A stretch of 10,565 bases of DNA from Isohypsibius dastychi (lineage: Eukaryota; Tardigrada; Eutardigrada; Parachela; Isohypsibiidae): positions 1-10,565 of the forward strand of contig JAQIWT010001495.1 in NCBI GenBank assembly GCA_034696485.1, read 5' to 3'. Made by a program: the position numbers and the translations under genes. The stretch's first letter is position 1; each line of letters begins with the position of its first letter. This document shows positions 1-8,716 of this stretch, one piece after another. The notes beneath the pieces are model-generated. The model was not told where the DNA came from, did no database searches, and saw only the letters and a program-made list of their open reading frames with translations.

Positions 1-1260
1 GATAGCGTCAACGGCCACATCGATAAGAATGATTTCTCGTTGCAGTACTGCCGGATCGACGACGCAGTGGCTTTCCTCCAGATAACAGGGAAAGGTGCAT
101 TCATGGCCAAAGTCGATATGAAACATGCATTTCGTTTGATCCCAGTCAGACCGGCGGACTGGAGCCTTCTAGGCTTCAAAGTTGACGACCTCTTCTACTT
201 CGACGTAGTTCTTCCGTTCGGCTGCCGCTCCTCACCATTTCTCTTCTGTCTATTTTCTGACGCGGTCTTGTGGATCCTGGAGCGGATCACCAAAATCCCG
301 ACCATGTTAAAGTACCTGGACGATTTTCTCTTTATAACCCGTGAGCGGAGCGCCTGCGACGACGTTGTTCAAAAAATGCAGAAGCTTTGCGAAGAACTGG
401 GCATCCCACTGGCGTCAGAAAAAACGGAGGGACCTGTAACGAACATCACCTTCCTTGGAATCCAGCTTGATTCGGTTGCCCAAACACTAGCTCTACCCGA
501 AGGTAAGAAAACCGAGATTATTGACCTCTTGCGACACTGGTCAGAGAGGTCACAATGCACCAAGTCGGAACTGCAGAGTATAACAGGATCACTGATGTTT
601 GCGGCACGTTGCATCCCAGCTAGTCGGCTGTTTACCCAAAGGATGATCAATCTGCTGAGAGTGCCTTCGTCAGCTTGCCCATCATCGCTAATACATCTCG
701 ATGCTTCATTCCAAGCAGACATCAGGTGGTGGCTGGAATTTCTACCCAAGTGGAACGGCACTGCGAGCTTCGTCAAAATTAACTGGCAGGACCCAGGAGT
801 GCTACACCTGTACACGGATGCTTCTGGAAGGCATGGACTCGGTGTTTATCTGGATGGCGAATGGTTTCAGTCACAGTGGCCAACTTGGGTTGAGGATAAG
901 AAGCCATGCATTGAGTTTCTGAAAATGGTCCCGGTCTTGTTAGCCACTCTAGTGTGGGGCCACAAGTTCCGGAAGAAACGTATCAAATTCCATTGCGACA
1001 ACATGGGTGTTGTTGACGCATAGAAAAATTATCGTTCACTCAATAGCGGGGTGCTTGACATTATGCGCCGTATTGTAGCTGCGTCAGCTAGCGGCAATTT
1101 TGTCATTTCCATCGACCACATAAGTGGATGCACCAACGAGATTGCTGATGCTCTATCTCGTTTTCAGATGCATCGATTTCGACAACCTGCACCTTCCGCG
1201 GCAGAGACACCTGTGGAATTCCCAGCAATTTGGGACCAGATGGAACGCAGCTACAAGTGA
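1..1260 (+). CDS. Reverse transcriptase-RNase H polyprotein of element A (5' partial, one internal TAG)
   Basis: This is the pol ORF of element A, which copies element RNA into DNA. Frame 1 is open from base 1, so the ATG at 94 or 103 is not the start; the N-terminus lies upstream. RT signatures are FMAKVDMKHAFR (about 100-135) and the catalytic YLDDFL (313-330; the two Asp codons are 319-324). RNase H follows, with the first Asp in LYTDAS (817-819), Glu in CIEFL (913-915), Asp in HCDN (997-999) and the last Asp in IADALSR (1147-1149). TAG at 1021-1023 interrupts RNase H; the matching position in element B is Trp (TGG), so a single G-to-A change explains it. The same frame continues to TGA at 1258-1260 and overlaps the recombinase ORF by 31 nt. 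Unless the stop is read through, the product would lack the last RNase H Asp. Family assignment is firm; activity is doubtful. Confidence 0.88.
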
Positions 1261-2225
1261 CGCGAGCGGGAATTCAACCCAACCAAACTTCACGGCTGGA
1301 CCTAACAGCAAGCTTCCTCCAGTTTAATCACATCGCGGCATCAACTCGACAAACCTATTCCGTCGGCCTCAGAAAGTTCTTTGCATTTTGTCAGAGTATC
1401 AACGAACCTCCCCTTCCTGCAAGCGAAGAAGCCATCCTTCGATTCGTCGCTTATCTCCACGAGGATGACCTTAGCTTGGCAACCGTTCGCGTCTATCTTG
1501 CAGGCATCACAAATCTCCACGTTGAACGCAACGTTGGTTGTACAACCAATCACCCCGCTGTCACTCGGGCACTCGCTGGCATGAAGAGACTCAAAGGAAA
1601 AGTCTTGGACAAACGACTGCCAATTACCCTGGATCTGATGCGGATGCTGAAAACGAATCTGTCCAAGTGCGATTTATCCCAGTACGACAGAGCGTTGTTT
1701 TGGACCGCCTTTAGTTTTGCATATTTTGGGGCACTTCGCGTGGGAGAATTCACGGCTAGGACCTCAAGTTCATACGACTCATCAACCCTACTGTCATCAC
1801 CAGTCACCTTAAAAGATCAGACAGTTCACCTGGAAATAGCCAAGTCAAAAGCCGATCAATTTGCTCAGGGCGCCGTACTCATCCTTCAAGCTACCAACAG
1901 ATCGGATTGCCCCTTTCGCGCTGCGACCCGTTTCCTCACGCTTCGCGTGCGACGCGACGAACCGCAGCCATTCTTCACTCGTCTGGACGGTACCTTCTTG
2001 ACCAGAGCCAGCTTCGAACTCGTACTGAAAAAGCTGCTGGCGGGAATCGAACACTCTGAACCGTACAACACGCACAGCTTCCGAATTGGATCCGCTACAA
2101 CTGCTGCCGCTAGCGGCGCATGCGAAGAAACCATCAAGCGGAGCGGAAGGTGGAAAAGTAGCTGCTATGCAACTTACGTCCGTGCAAGAATCCCAGTGAA
2201 GGGACTGGATCCCTACGCAAAATAA
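1230..2225 (+). CDS. Tyrosine recombinase of element A (apparently intact)
   Basis: This 331-codon ORF is the integrase equivalent of DIRS/Ngaro elements. In the family it joins a circular or linear cDNA to the genome through a covalent phosphotyrosine intermediate, without target-site duplication. The N-terminal helical DNA-binding part (about residues 30-110) holds NHIAASTRQTYSVGL. Catalytic residues are visible in order: Arg in GALRVGEF (1737-1739), Lys in AKSKAD (1848-1850), His and Arg in THSFRIG (2073-2075 and 2082-2084), and Tyr in CYATYVR. The second Tyr (2175-2177) is the likelier nucleophile because of its spacing from the preceding RW. A Trp stands where many relatives have His in the GH/GRW position, which is usual in this group. 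The chosen ATG at 1230 lies inside the end of the RT-RNase H ORF in the -1 frame; a start slightly downstream or translation by frameshift cannot be excluded. No lesions are seen. Confidence 0.87.
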   Translation: MGPDGTQLQVTRAGIQPNQTSRLDLTASFLQFNHIAASTRQTYSVGLRKFFAFCQSINEPPLPASEEAILRFVAYLHEDDLSLATVRVYLAGITNLHVERNVGCTTNHPAVTRALAGMKRLKGKVLDKRLPITLDLMRMLKTNLSKCDLSQYDRALFWTAFSFAYFGALRVGEFTARTSSSYDSSTLLSSPVTLKDQTVHLEIAKSKADQFAQGAVLILQATNRSDCPFRAATRFLTLRVRRDEPQPFFTRLDGTFLTRASFELVLKKLLAGIEHSEPYNTHSFRIGSATTAAASGACEETIKRSGRWKSSCYATYVRARIPVKGLDPYAK

Positions 2226-2743
2226 GACCGTCTGTGTGGTATTTGGGGGCTATCACGAGTTTGCTAGGAAGGCCCAATCGGATGGTCTTAACTGCGCAGA
2301 CCTGCGGTGTTCACCAAGGTTGCAAGTTGGGTAAGTTTGCGTTGATTCCGGCAGCTTCGAGAATTCTCATTACCGCCAAGTCATCAGCGAAGTTTAGAAT
2401 TAACCATCGTTTACCAGCTGCTGTGCGCGTTGACTGGAAGTTGTTGGGGCCAAATTCTCGGGTGAAAGTCGAAATCGATGAATGTGGACATGTTGAGGAG
2501 TCTTTTCCGTAGTTCTACGGAGACTGGTGGCAGCCCGTGCAAACTGTAGGTACCTGCGTATGCAGAGCCGTCTGGGTTTTCAACCGCAGCCTGACGCAGG
2601 CTTGGTCCCTCTCCGAGACGCTCATGTACTGGGCGGACCTGCAATGGTTCATCGTCGTGATTAACGATAGCGTCATTACCTTGAAACGTTGTGACAACTA
2701 CTGCGCATTTGCGGATTCTTCAGAGGTTGGGGAGCTCCAGTAA
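2226..2743 (+). other. Stop-sparse stretch behind element A, no recognised gene
   Basis: Frame 2 is open from 2234 to 2743 except for one TAG at 2510-2512, and contains Trp- and Cys-bearing segments such as VRVDWKLLG and MYWADLQWF. I do not recognise a family, and the opposite strand is also fairly open, which suggests that GC content rather than coding could be the cause. Its position directly behind the recombinase makes it the place where the 3' non-coding end of element A (B1-A2-B2 in a Ngaro-like element) should be, but no internal duplication was found by eye. It could instead be older sequence into which element A inserted. Confidence 0.3.
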
Positions 2744-3379
2744 CCTTCCGATCAAGAAATTTTGAGCCCCCTTCGAAACCCCCGAAACCCCCGGAAAACA
2801 ATTGAGGCTAGACAGAGGTAAGCGGTTAGCGGTGCTCCACCTCCACCCAAACGGGTCGACTCTTTATCCCGCACCTGGATTTTAGTCTTTGTTCTTTAGT
2901 TCGAGGAGTCAAATTCGCCCGTAGAAATCATTCATTCATTTCCTTTATACATTCTCCTGATTTCATTCCTGCGAAACGTGGCCACATTTTTTTCACGAGG
3001 TCCATCGTCACCACGTGGGAGCAATCTGCTATCAAATGTATTTTTGGAGTATACTACCAGCAGCCCACACCATCCCCTAGAATCACTACTTTCTACCGCA
3101 TCTGTTCATTTCTGAAACTCCTTCTGATTCTTTAAAATAATTCGGCAACCTCGAAAGTTCGGGCGAGGCGAAGCCGAGGCGAGCCGTTCGCTTGTACCTA
3201 TATATGCGACTCGATGTGTTCTTCTTCCAGCATCTTGTTAATCATTATTGCCTCCTACCCCTTGATTGGGGCATATTATGTTTCCCATGACAGCCAGGAT
3301 AACCTTGAACTATTTTGAATTAGAGAGGGTTGAGTTTAGATACCCAGCCGAAAACACCTGCTTAATACCTGCGTCTGCC
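2744..3379. other. Non-coding stretch, no gene seen
   Basis: There are frequent stops in all frames and no RNA gene that I can fold. It includes the C-rich run at 2767-2794, a short CATTCATTCATT run near 2928, and a purine-rich internally repeated stretch at about 3162-3187 in which GAGGCGA recurs around AGCC. A TATATAT at 3199-3205 has no gene behind it. Confidence 0.5.
2778..2794 (+). repeat. C-rich 17-mer, copy 1
   Basis: ACCCCCGAAACCCCCGG is identical to bases 3604-3620. It is preceded by a further CCCCCTTCGAA, so the unit is CCCCC separated by GAAA or similar. It is probably a piece of a dispersed repeat; no function is implied. Confidence 0.55.
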
Positions 3380-3407
3380 GATTCTGAGTTAGAATCAGCT
3401 AGTCAAA
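3380..3407. repeat. Imperfect palindromic motif, copy 1
   Basis: Arms GATTCT and AGAATC enclose GAGTT (3380-3396), followed by CAGCTAGTCAAA. The same motif with small changes recurs at 3794-3822 in the same orientation, about 415 bp further on, bracketing the C/G-rich block. Confidence 0.5.
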
Positions 3408-3464
3408 AAAGTAATGGGGAAGGACCCCCGGTTGTTTCATAGCAGAGGGAGTCAGCCTCTGGGA

Positions 3465-3504
3465 GTAAGGGGCCTCGTGGGGCTCCGCCCCCCGAGCCCC
3501 TTAC
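3465..3504. repeat. GC-rich hairpin
   Basis: GTAAGGGGC at the left pairs with GCCCCTTAC at the right. The stem continues inward (CTCG with CGAG around a one-base bulge) to an inner GGGGC...GCCCC pair around a TCC loop. A related, less symmetric GGGGCCTCAGGGGGCTCCGC occurs near 3555. Such GC-rich hairpins are commonly dispersed in eukaryotic genomes; its role is unknown. The weak ORFs across it on both strands are a by-product of base composition. Confidence 0.6.
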
Positions 3505-3603
3505 ACCCTCCGGTAAATAGTAATTTGATTCGCATGAACGGAACTCGGAAGTGGGGGCCTCAGGGGGCTCCGCTCTTCCATCGTTTGGTACGCAGGAATG
3601 TTC

Positions 3604-3620
3604 ACCCCCGAAACCCCCGG
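3604..3620 (+). repeat. C-rich 17-mer, copy 2
   Basis: Identical to 2778-2794; here it continues into GGGTTAAAGG. It lies between the two palindromic motifs. Confidence 0.55.
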
Positions 3621-3793
3621 GGTTAAAGGTAGACGTGGGGTGACCTTCAACCCCGATTGCGGGGGCCACTGGTTACGTGGGGGCACGTGAAAGGCGTCAC
3701 CAAACCCCCAGTCTTATCAGCAAATTTCAGGAGCCAATATCTCACGAACCGGAAGTCCGATTGGAAAACGGGTGACGCCATTCGATTTTTCGC

Positions 3794-3822
3794 TTGATTC
3801 TGAGCCAGAATCAATAGTTAAA
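3794..3822. repeat. Perfect palindromic motif, copy 2
   Basis: TTGATTCTG and CAGAATCAA are perfect 9-nt arms around AGC (3794-3814), followed by TAGTTAAAA, which parallels the tail of copy 1. A third partial GATTCTGATTTCTG lies just downstream (about 3826-3840). Confidence 0.55.
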
Positions 3823-3840
3823 ACCAGATTCTGATTTCTG

Positions 3841-5121
3841 TTCTTCTTCGCCAACGTAACCAACAATCTCACCTGAGTCTTGCTGGTCGTCGGATTTACC
3901 CGTTTTTTTCACAGCTTAAACTTCAAATACGGTTGTTAGTCATGTACGTAAACTATAGAGCTCAGGAAGATGGTGGAATCGGGCAGGAAGAGTCAGGGAA
4001 ACAACATGAAAAACACCAACAGTTTTTTCAGTGGAGTCTGTAGCGTTTGGAAGTTTGGTAAATAAAGGGGCTCGTACCCGACCCCCCCCCCTTCCCCAAT
4101 TCGCTTGGCATTGGTGGTCACCAAAGTTTATCTCACCCCTCAGACGAACGTTGTTTGCTTGGATCAGACCATGGATTGTGTGGATTCAACGTGGATTTGA
4201 GAAAACGACACCCACTAGATTGAAATTGGTCAATCCAGTCCATGGGAACCCTATGAACCGGTGACGTTTATTGATGACCTTTCCGATTTTAAGCCAGAAA
4301 ATGTGCTGCCAGAAGCGGGAGAAAACCAGGGTTAGGGCACGTCAAAAGCAACAGCAGACGCTTATAAATGACGGGTTTTCCTCCAGAAAATAGGCAGGTC
4401 GTTGGCGTCTATTCGACTCTCAAATGCATAAAAAAGTTATCACGGTGTGTACAAGAAGAGTCAAGGACGTGTTTTCGGCTACATTTATGGAGATAGAAAT
4501 GTGCATGGATTTTACCTGGTCTTTTTCTTAGTCTTTTTCCAGGTTTTTTTACCTAGTCAATCAAGCAGTTTCAATATTCTGGAAATAGTTCACCGATTCA
4601 GACATCATTTTTGAACCCGTGTCCTCCATGTTATGCGAATGATCATGGGAGGTGGGTCCATGGAAACGCCGGTTAGGTAAAATTTTCAAGCACAGCCTGT
4701 TGGCTATTATGAACTGAAATGTTGAATCTTCAGCGACGTTTGGTTTGAATAAATTACTACACCGATTGATGGCGATTCGGTGGCATATTCAGAAACCTGG
4801 CATCTCGCAAAACAAACGCTCGTCGAGCTAAACGATCATCCCCAATTTGCCGCTATCGCGGAAATTGCTTTGTAGTGAAATGTAGAATCTGGGTTCGCAA
4901 ACGGACTCATTTAAAGCGGAGACGTAACTACCCCTCGACAAGACGTTGATTAACTTTCATGCTAGGGAGAGCTCAACAGCGAATCAGAAAAATTCTTTGA
5001 GAGTGAACCCAAAAGCGTTAGAAAATCCTATGTGACTTTTTTGTCATGAATTCAGCAAATCAAAAAAAGTAACATCGATAAAAATTGGTCTGAGCGAGTT
5101 GCGAGTTGCAAGATCGTGGGA
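3841..5121. other. Long non-coding stretch, no gene seen
   Basis: It is AT-richer than the flanking elements, with dense stops. A 77-codon ORF at 4031-4264 begins just before a long C run and shows no recognisable domain. No tRNA or rRNA signature and no CRISPR-like periodicity were found. It is probably old intergenic or degenerate repeat DNA, ending where element B begins. Confidence 0.5.
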
Positions 5122-5322
5122 AAATGAAAATTATGAAGATAATTGTAGTTAACCGCAAGCGTTTAGTGTTTGCCGGATCTCTCTCTGTCTGTTCCTGTTA
5201 AGTGATCCCGCCTGCTCTTGCTCATCTTTTCTTGACCACTCTAACTTGGTTGAAATGCGGTCAGCCTGCTGATAGTTATTCTCTTCCCATTCTCATTCTT
5301 TTTCAAGTGCGGAGAGTTTGCT
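5122..5322 (+). repeat. A1, left terminal split direct repeat of element B
   Basis: It aligns without gaps to 8805-9005 at a constant offset of 3683, with about 13 mismatches. It starts AAATGA and ends GGAGAGTTTGCT. Homology stops sharply on both sides: GGGA precedes here but CGTT precedes A2, and GAGGTG follows here but ACCACC follows A2. In this element class the left repeat presumably carries the start of the transcript and lies directly in front of gag; no TATA box is evident in it. Confidence 0.9.
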
Positions 5323-5329
5323 GAGGTGA

Positions 5330-6313
5330 GAGTTTGTTGAGGAACAGATCGCAGCGTTGAAGAAAACCTCTAATCACCGTCCAGCGCCAGGTTAGCCTCA
5401 AAACTCAACGTCTTCTGTTTTGTTGGATACTGGCCAGTCCAGTGTTGGTATTCGACCGAACGTGCACGACCGCATCGGTTATAATGTCCCCAAGAACTTG
5501 CCATTCGTTTCTCAGGATCAGGTAAAATTGGTCAAGCCACTTCCTGGCGTTTGTTCTGAGTAACGTCGGAAACTGATGGACCTTACTGAGCACATCAACC
5601 TGAGTGACCTTTAACCAGCTAACCGCGCTTCAGCTCAGTTGAACCGTAAGCCAAATGGCCGTAAGCTTGAGTCAGGGATTGGCGAAAAAATTAGCTCTTA
5701 CGCAAGTTGGTTCAGAGCATCCCATGTTTTCATGCGATATCGCTCCCGACATTTTTCCAGATTGGCCGAGGCACTGCAAGATTATGCAGAAGTGATTGCG
5801 AGTATTGCGGATCCTAAAGCCGGCTATTCAGTCTCCCAGTGGCTGAATTATGACGCTCAGTTTAGGTTGTATGCGACTGAGCATCCCGATGAGCTGAAAA
5901 TCTGGTCTGAGTTGCATTTTACAATCATGCAGAATTGTATTCGCGCGGTTGATCAGCCTAACCGCTCTTCTTTTGCTAATAATCGCACCTGTAATGTCTG
6001 TGGTGAGCTGGGTTACTTCGCCAAAAGCTGTCCAAATGCCAGTGCCTTTCCCAGCCGCAACACCGGATACAAGCACGCACCTGCCCCCTTACGCGGAAAC
6101 CCCATCGCAAGAGGTGGGGATCAGATCTGCTACCGCTTCAACGACGGAATCTGCCTCCAAACGCCGTGTCGAGATGGACGTGTGCATAAATGCTTCGTTT
6201 GCCATAAAGAAACACACGGAATGTTCAACCACCCGTACCCCAAGGGAAAGCCAGGGGGTAGCAACCAGCCAAGCGGCCGTGCCAACGGGAATCCTGACGC
6301 CCCTTCTGCATGA
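5330..6313 (+). pseudogene. Gag-like capsid/nucleocapsid protein of element B (three premature stops)
   Basis: Gag packages the element RNA. Frame 2 reads coherently from 5330, just behind A1, through TAG (5393), TAA (5561) and TAA (5612) to the TGA at 6311. The clean 5639 start seen in the frame is only a TTG after the last stop; an ATG at 5576 also precedes that stop. The middle matches the DIRS-group gag pattern: I-x-S-Y-A-S-W-F-R-A-S, then Y-x-V-S-Q-W-L-N-Y-D-A-Q-F-R (about 5690-5870). The C-terminal nucleocapsid has a zinc knuckle, CNVCGELGYFAKSC (5990-6031), with Tyr in place of the zinc-binding His. A second Cys/His cluster starting ICYRFNDGIC follows (about 6125-6225). The end overlaps the RT frame, which lies in +1. 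The gag assignment rests on order and these motifs; the N-terminal part is inferred from the open frame only. Confidence 0.72.
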
Positions 6314-7740
6314 TGCCATTGCGAAATATCTAGTTTATCATCCTGATCGTCTCTTTGTGGATAAACTTCTAAATATAGTACAGCATGGGGCTAATATCGG
6401 TTTCGTGGGCTCTCATCATTCTCTTTTCACACCTTACGCTCAGTCGGCAAGATTGTTTGCAGCTGTTCTGATAAAAAATGTGGCAAAAGAGGTACAACTC
6501 AGCCACTCTGTCGGCTTTTTTGATTATCCACCACTTAATGACTTTGTGGTCAGTTCTCTTGGCGTTCGGCCTAAACGTGGTGGTGGTCATCGCATTATAA
6601 TGGACCTCTCTCGCCCTTTGCATGAAAGTGTCAATGATCATATCGATAAAGAGCTTTCTCTGTGTCGTACTGCTCGGTTGATGATGCAATCAGAACGATA
6701 GTGAAAGCCGGTCGAGATTGTTTTATGGCCAAAGTCGACGTGAAACATGCATTCCGTCCAATACCGGTCAGACCGGCCGACTGGCACCTCCTGGGCTTCA
6801 AAGTTGAGAACAAATATTACTTTGACATTGTTCTACCTTTTGGCTGCCGTTTGCCACACTACTTGTTTTGTTTATTGTCTGATGCGTTGCACTGGATTCT
6901 GATGAACGAAGGTGGCTGTGAGTTAGTTGAACTATGTTGATGATTTTTTCTCAGTGGCTGTGGATGAACGTGCATGCGTTGAGAAAGTTGCTTTGTTTAA
7001 GAAGATCTGTGCTGATTGCGGTGTACCGATTGCAAGCGAGAAAGATGAACTGCCCGCAAAACGAAATGTTTTTTTTGGGAATCGAACTCGACTCTGTGAA
7101 TTTTACTTTGAGCTTGCCTGCTGGGAAAAAGGCTGAAATATGTGCTATGCTTGAGAAATGGTGGTCACGGAAATAATGCCTTGTAAAAGAGCTGCAAAGT
7201 TTGATCGGGTCATTAACGTTTGCTGCAAAATGTGTCCCAGCTGGTCGTCTTTTCACGCGGAGACTAATAAATCTTTAGACTCGGTCTGCCGGTTTTGATA
7301 AGATCATTTTTGACCAAGACTTCTTTCTCGATCTCGAATGGTGGATCGAATCTCTCCCGAAATGGAATGGTGCTGCTCCCTTTCTGTCAATCAACTGGTT
7401 GAGCCCATCCATAAATCACTTGTACACTGATGCCGCAGCCTCGCTTGGCTATGGTGGCTTTTTGAAAGGGAAATGGTTCCAGTCTAATTGGCCATCCGAA
7501 ATCACTGCGATAATCTTGGTGCCGTTCAGGCTTGGGCTTAACTCGGTTCCACGAATCGCAGTATTTTGTGCCTAATGCGGCTGATTGTCAGCATCGCAGC
7601 CGAGTTCAATTTTGCGCTGACTTTGAAGCACGTTAAAGGGTGCGAAAATGACGTCGCTGACGCCTTGTCTCGATTTCAGATGGGACAGTTTACCAAGCGC
7701 CCATGTCTGCCCAGGTCCGGAAAAAATTCCAGCCGAAACA
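6250..7740 (+). pseudogene. Reverse transcriptase-RNase H of element B (multiple frameshifts and stops)
   Basis: RT begins in frame 3 within the gag tail, with the upstream RT-associated segment YHPDRLFVDKLLN (about 6333-6372) and GGGHRIIMDLSRP (about 6585-6622). It then passes through frame 2 (break about 6652; FMAKVDVKHAFR at 6720-6755), frame 3 (break about 6905-6926; catalytic YVDDFF at 6933-6950) and frame 1 (break at the eight-T run 7069-7076). TAA at 7174 and TAG at 7276 interrupt frame 1. RNase H keeps the first Asp in LYTDAA and the Asp of CDNLG. Bases between WPS (7492) and CDN (7506) are 100 nt fewer than in element A, removing the catalytic Glu and shifting to frame 3. TAA at 7539 follows, then HVKGCENDVADALSRFQM (about 7629-7682) ends the domain. 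It cannot encode an active enzyme. The start shown is approximate. Confidence 0.85.
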
Positions 7741-7764
7741 GCAAAGGTCATCCTGCAAGCACCG

Positions 7765-8702
7765 GACAATCAAGTCAGACTGCTCAGCATCTCTTCTCAA
7801 ACCACATAGCTGCGTCAAGCAGGAAAAGTTATGATGCTGGTTCGGACTGCTACAATGCCTTCTGCTTCTGAAACCAAATCCCCCTTCTTCCCGCTTCGCC
7901 CGAAACAGCAGTCAACTTTGTTGCCTACCTGTTCGACAACCATTTGGCCGTTTCCACCGTGAAAGTGTACCTCGCTGCAGTGGCGAACCTTCATTGCGAA
8001 AACGGTCTTACTTCACCGACGAACTTCAAGCTCGTCCAGAACGCCATGAAAGGTTACGCTCGCCTCGTTCCTAAAATTCCGGATTCGCGTTTGCCAATCA
8101 CGATGGACTTGATGCGTCTCATTAAAAAGAACATCGGTGATTCGTCCTTGATGGAATATGACAAAGCCATGTACTGGTCTGCATTTACCCTGGCATTCTT
8201 TGGTTTCCTTCGAGTTGGCGAGTTCACCAATCCATATCGCTCCAAGTACGACGCCGAAAAGTGCCTCCAGTATTCCGATTTGAAAGTCTCGAAATCAACA
8301 CTAACGATCCATATCCGACAGTCAAAAACGTACCAAGTACGGAAAGGTCACCATGTTAACCTGTCAGCCACCCACCGTTCTGTATGCCCAGTTATCGCTT
8401 TCAAGGATATTTAGAAAGCAATGCCATACCACTTCCCAGAACTCAATCGGGAACCCGTTTTCACTCTCGGAAATGGTCGTCTTCTCACCCCTGGGAAGTT
8501 TCTGAACATGATGCGCCAATTTCTTGACGGAGTTCTTGAGATTCACCATTATGGTACGCACAGCTTCCGCATTGGAGCCGCAACAGCAGCCGCCTACAAT
8601 GATGTTTCCATCCACGACATCAAAAACGCCGGCAGTTGGAAAAGTTCAGCCTACGACGGCTATATCCGGAAAAAGACTGCCATTTGCCCTAACCTTTTTT
8701 AA
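7765..8702 (+). pseudogene. Tyrosine recombinase of element B (two in-frame stops)
   Basis: It is the homologue of the recombinase at 1230-2225. All of it reads in frame 3, from HLFSNHIAASSRKSY (about 7788) to the TAA at 8700-8702. Stops interrupt at TGA 7869-7871 (after NAFCF) and TAG 8412-8414 (after AFKDI). Catalytic residues survive: Arg in GFLRVGEF (8211-8213), Lys in RQSKTY (8325-8327), His and Arg in THSFRIG (8559-8561, 8568-8570) and Tyr in YDGYIR (8661-8663, the likelier nucleophile). RNase H just upstream is in the same frame, unlike element A where the two overlap out of frame; an indel near 7700 may be the cause. B1 begins 14 nt after the stop. The catalytic pattern is preserved but the ORF is broken, so it is scored as a pseudogene. 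Confidence 0.85.
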
Positions 8703-8716
8703 ATTGGGGGTTGTTT

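Larger units (their letters stand above)
1..2225 (+). mobile_element. Element A: 3' coding part of a Ngaro/DIRS-like tyrosine-recombinase retrotransposon
   Basis: The order is RT, RNase H, then tyrosine recombinase, with no integrase, protease or methyltransferase visible. That order is known for DIRS-group retrotransposons, and lack of the methyltransferase points to the Ngaro type. The left end is cut by the window edge (reading frame 1 is open from base 1). The 3' end of the element is not defined: no B1/A2/B2-type repeats could be matched behind the recombinase, so 2225 is only the end of coding sequence. It is related to element B at 5122-9149 (15 differences over 60 aligned RT residues by eye) but clearly a different lineage. 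Only one obvious lesion is seen, so it is younger than element B or better preserved. Confidence 0.88.

Noticed and set aside
369-815. 148-codon minus-strand ORF
   Set aside because: It is antisense to clear RT/RNase H sequence and has no motif of its own.
3199-3205. TATATAT as a TATA box
   Set aside because: No gene or RNA follows at a sensible distance, and a 7-mer is too short to be evidence alone.
3403-3686. Pro/Gly-rich ORFs on both strands
   Set aside because: They arise from the C/G-rich repeats and hairpin; there is no domain and no plausible gene context.
4031-4264. 77-codon ORF with a Pro run and many Trp
   Set aside because: The Pro run is a C homopolymer; no recognised family and no supporting signals.
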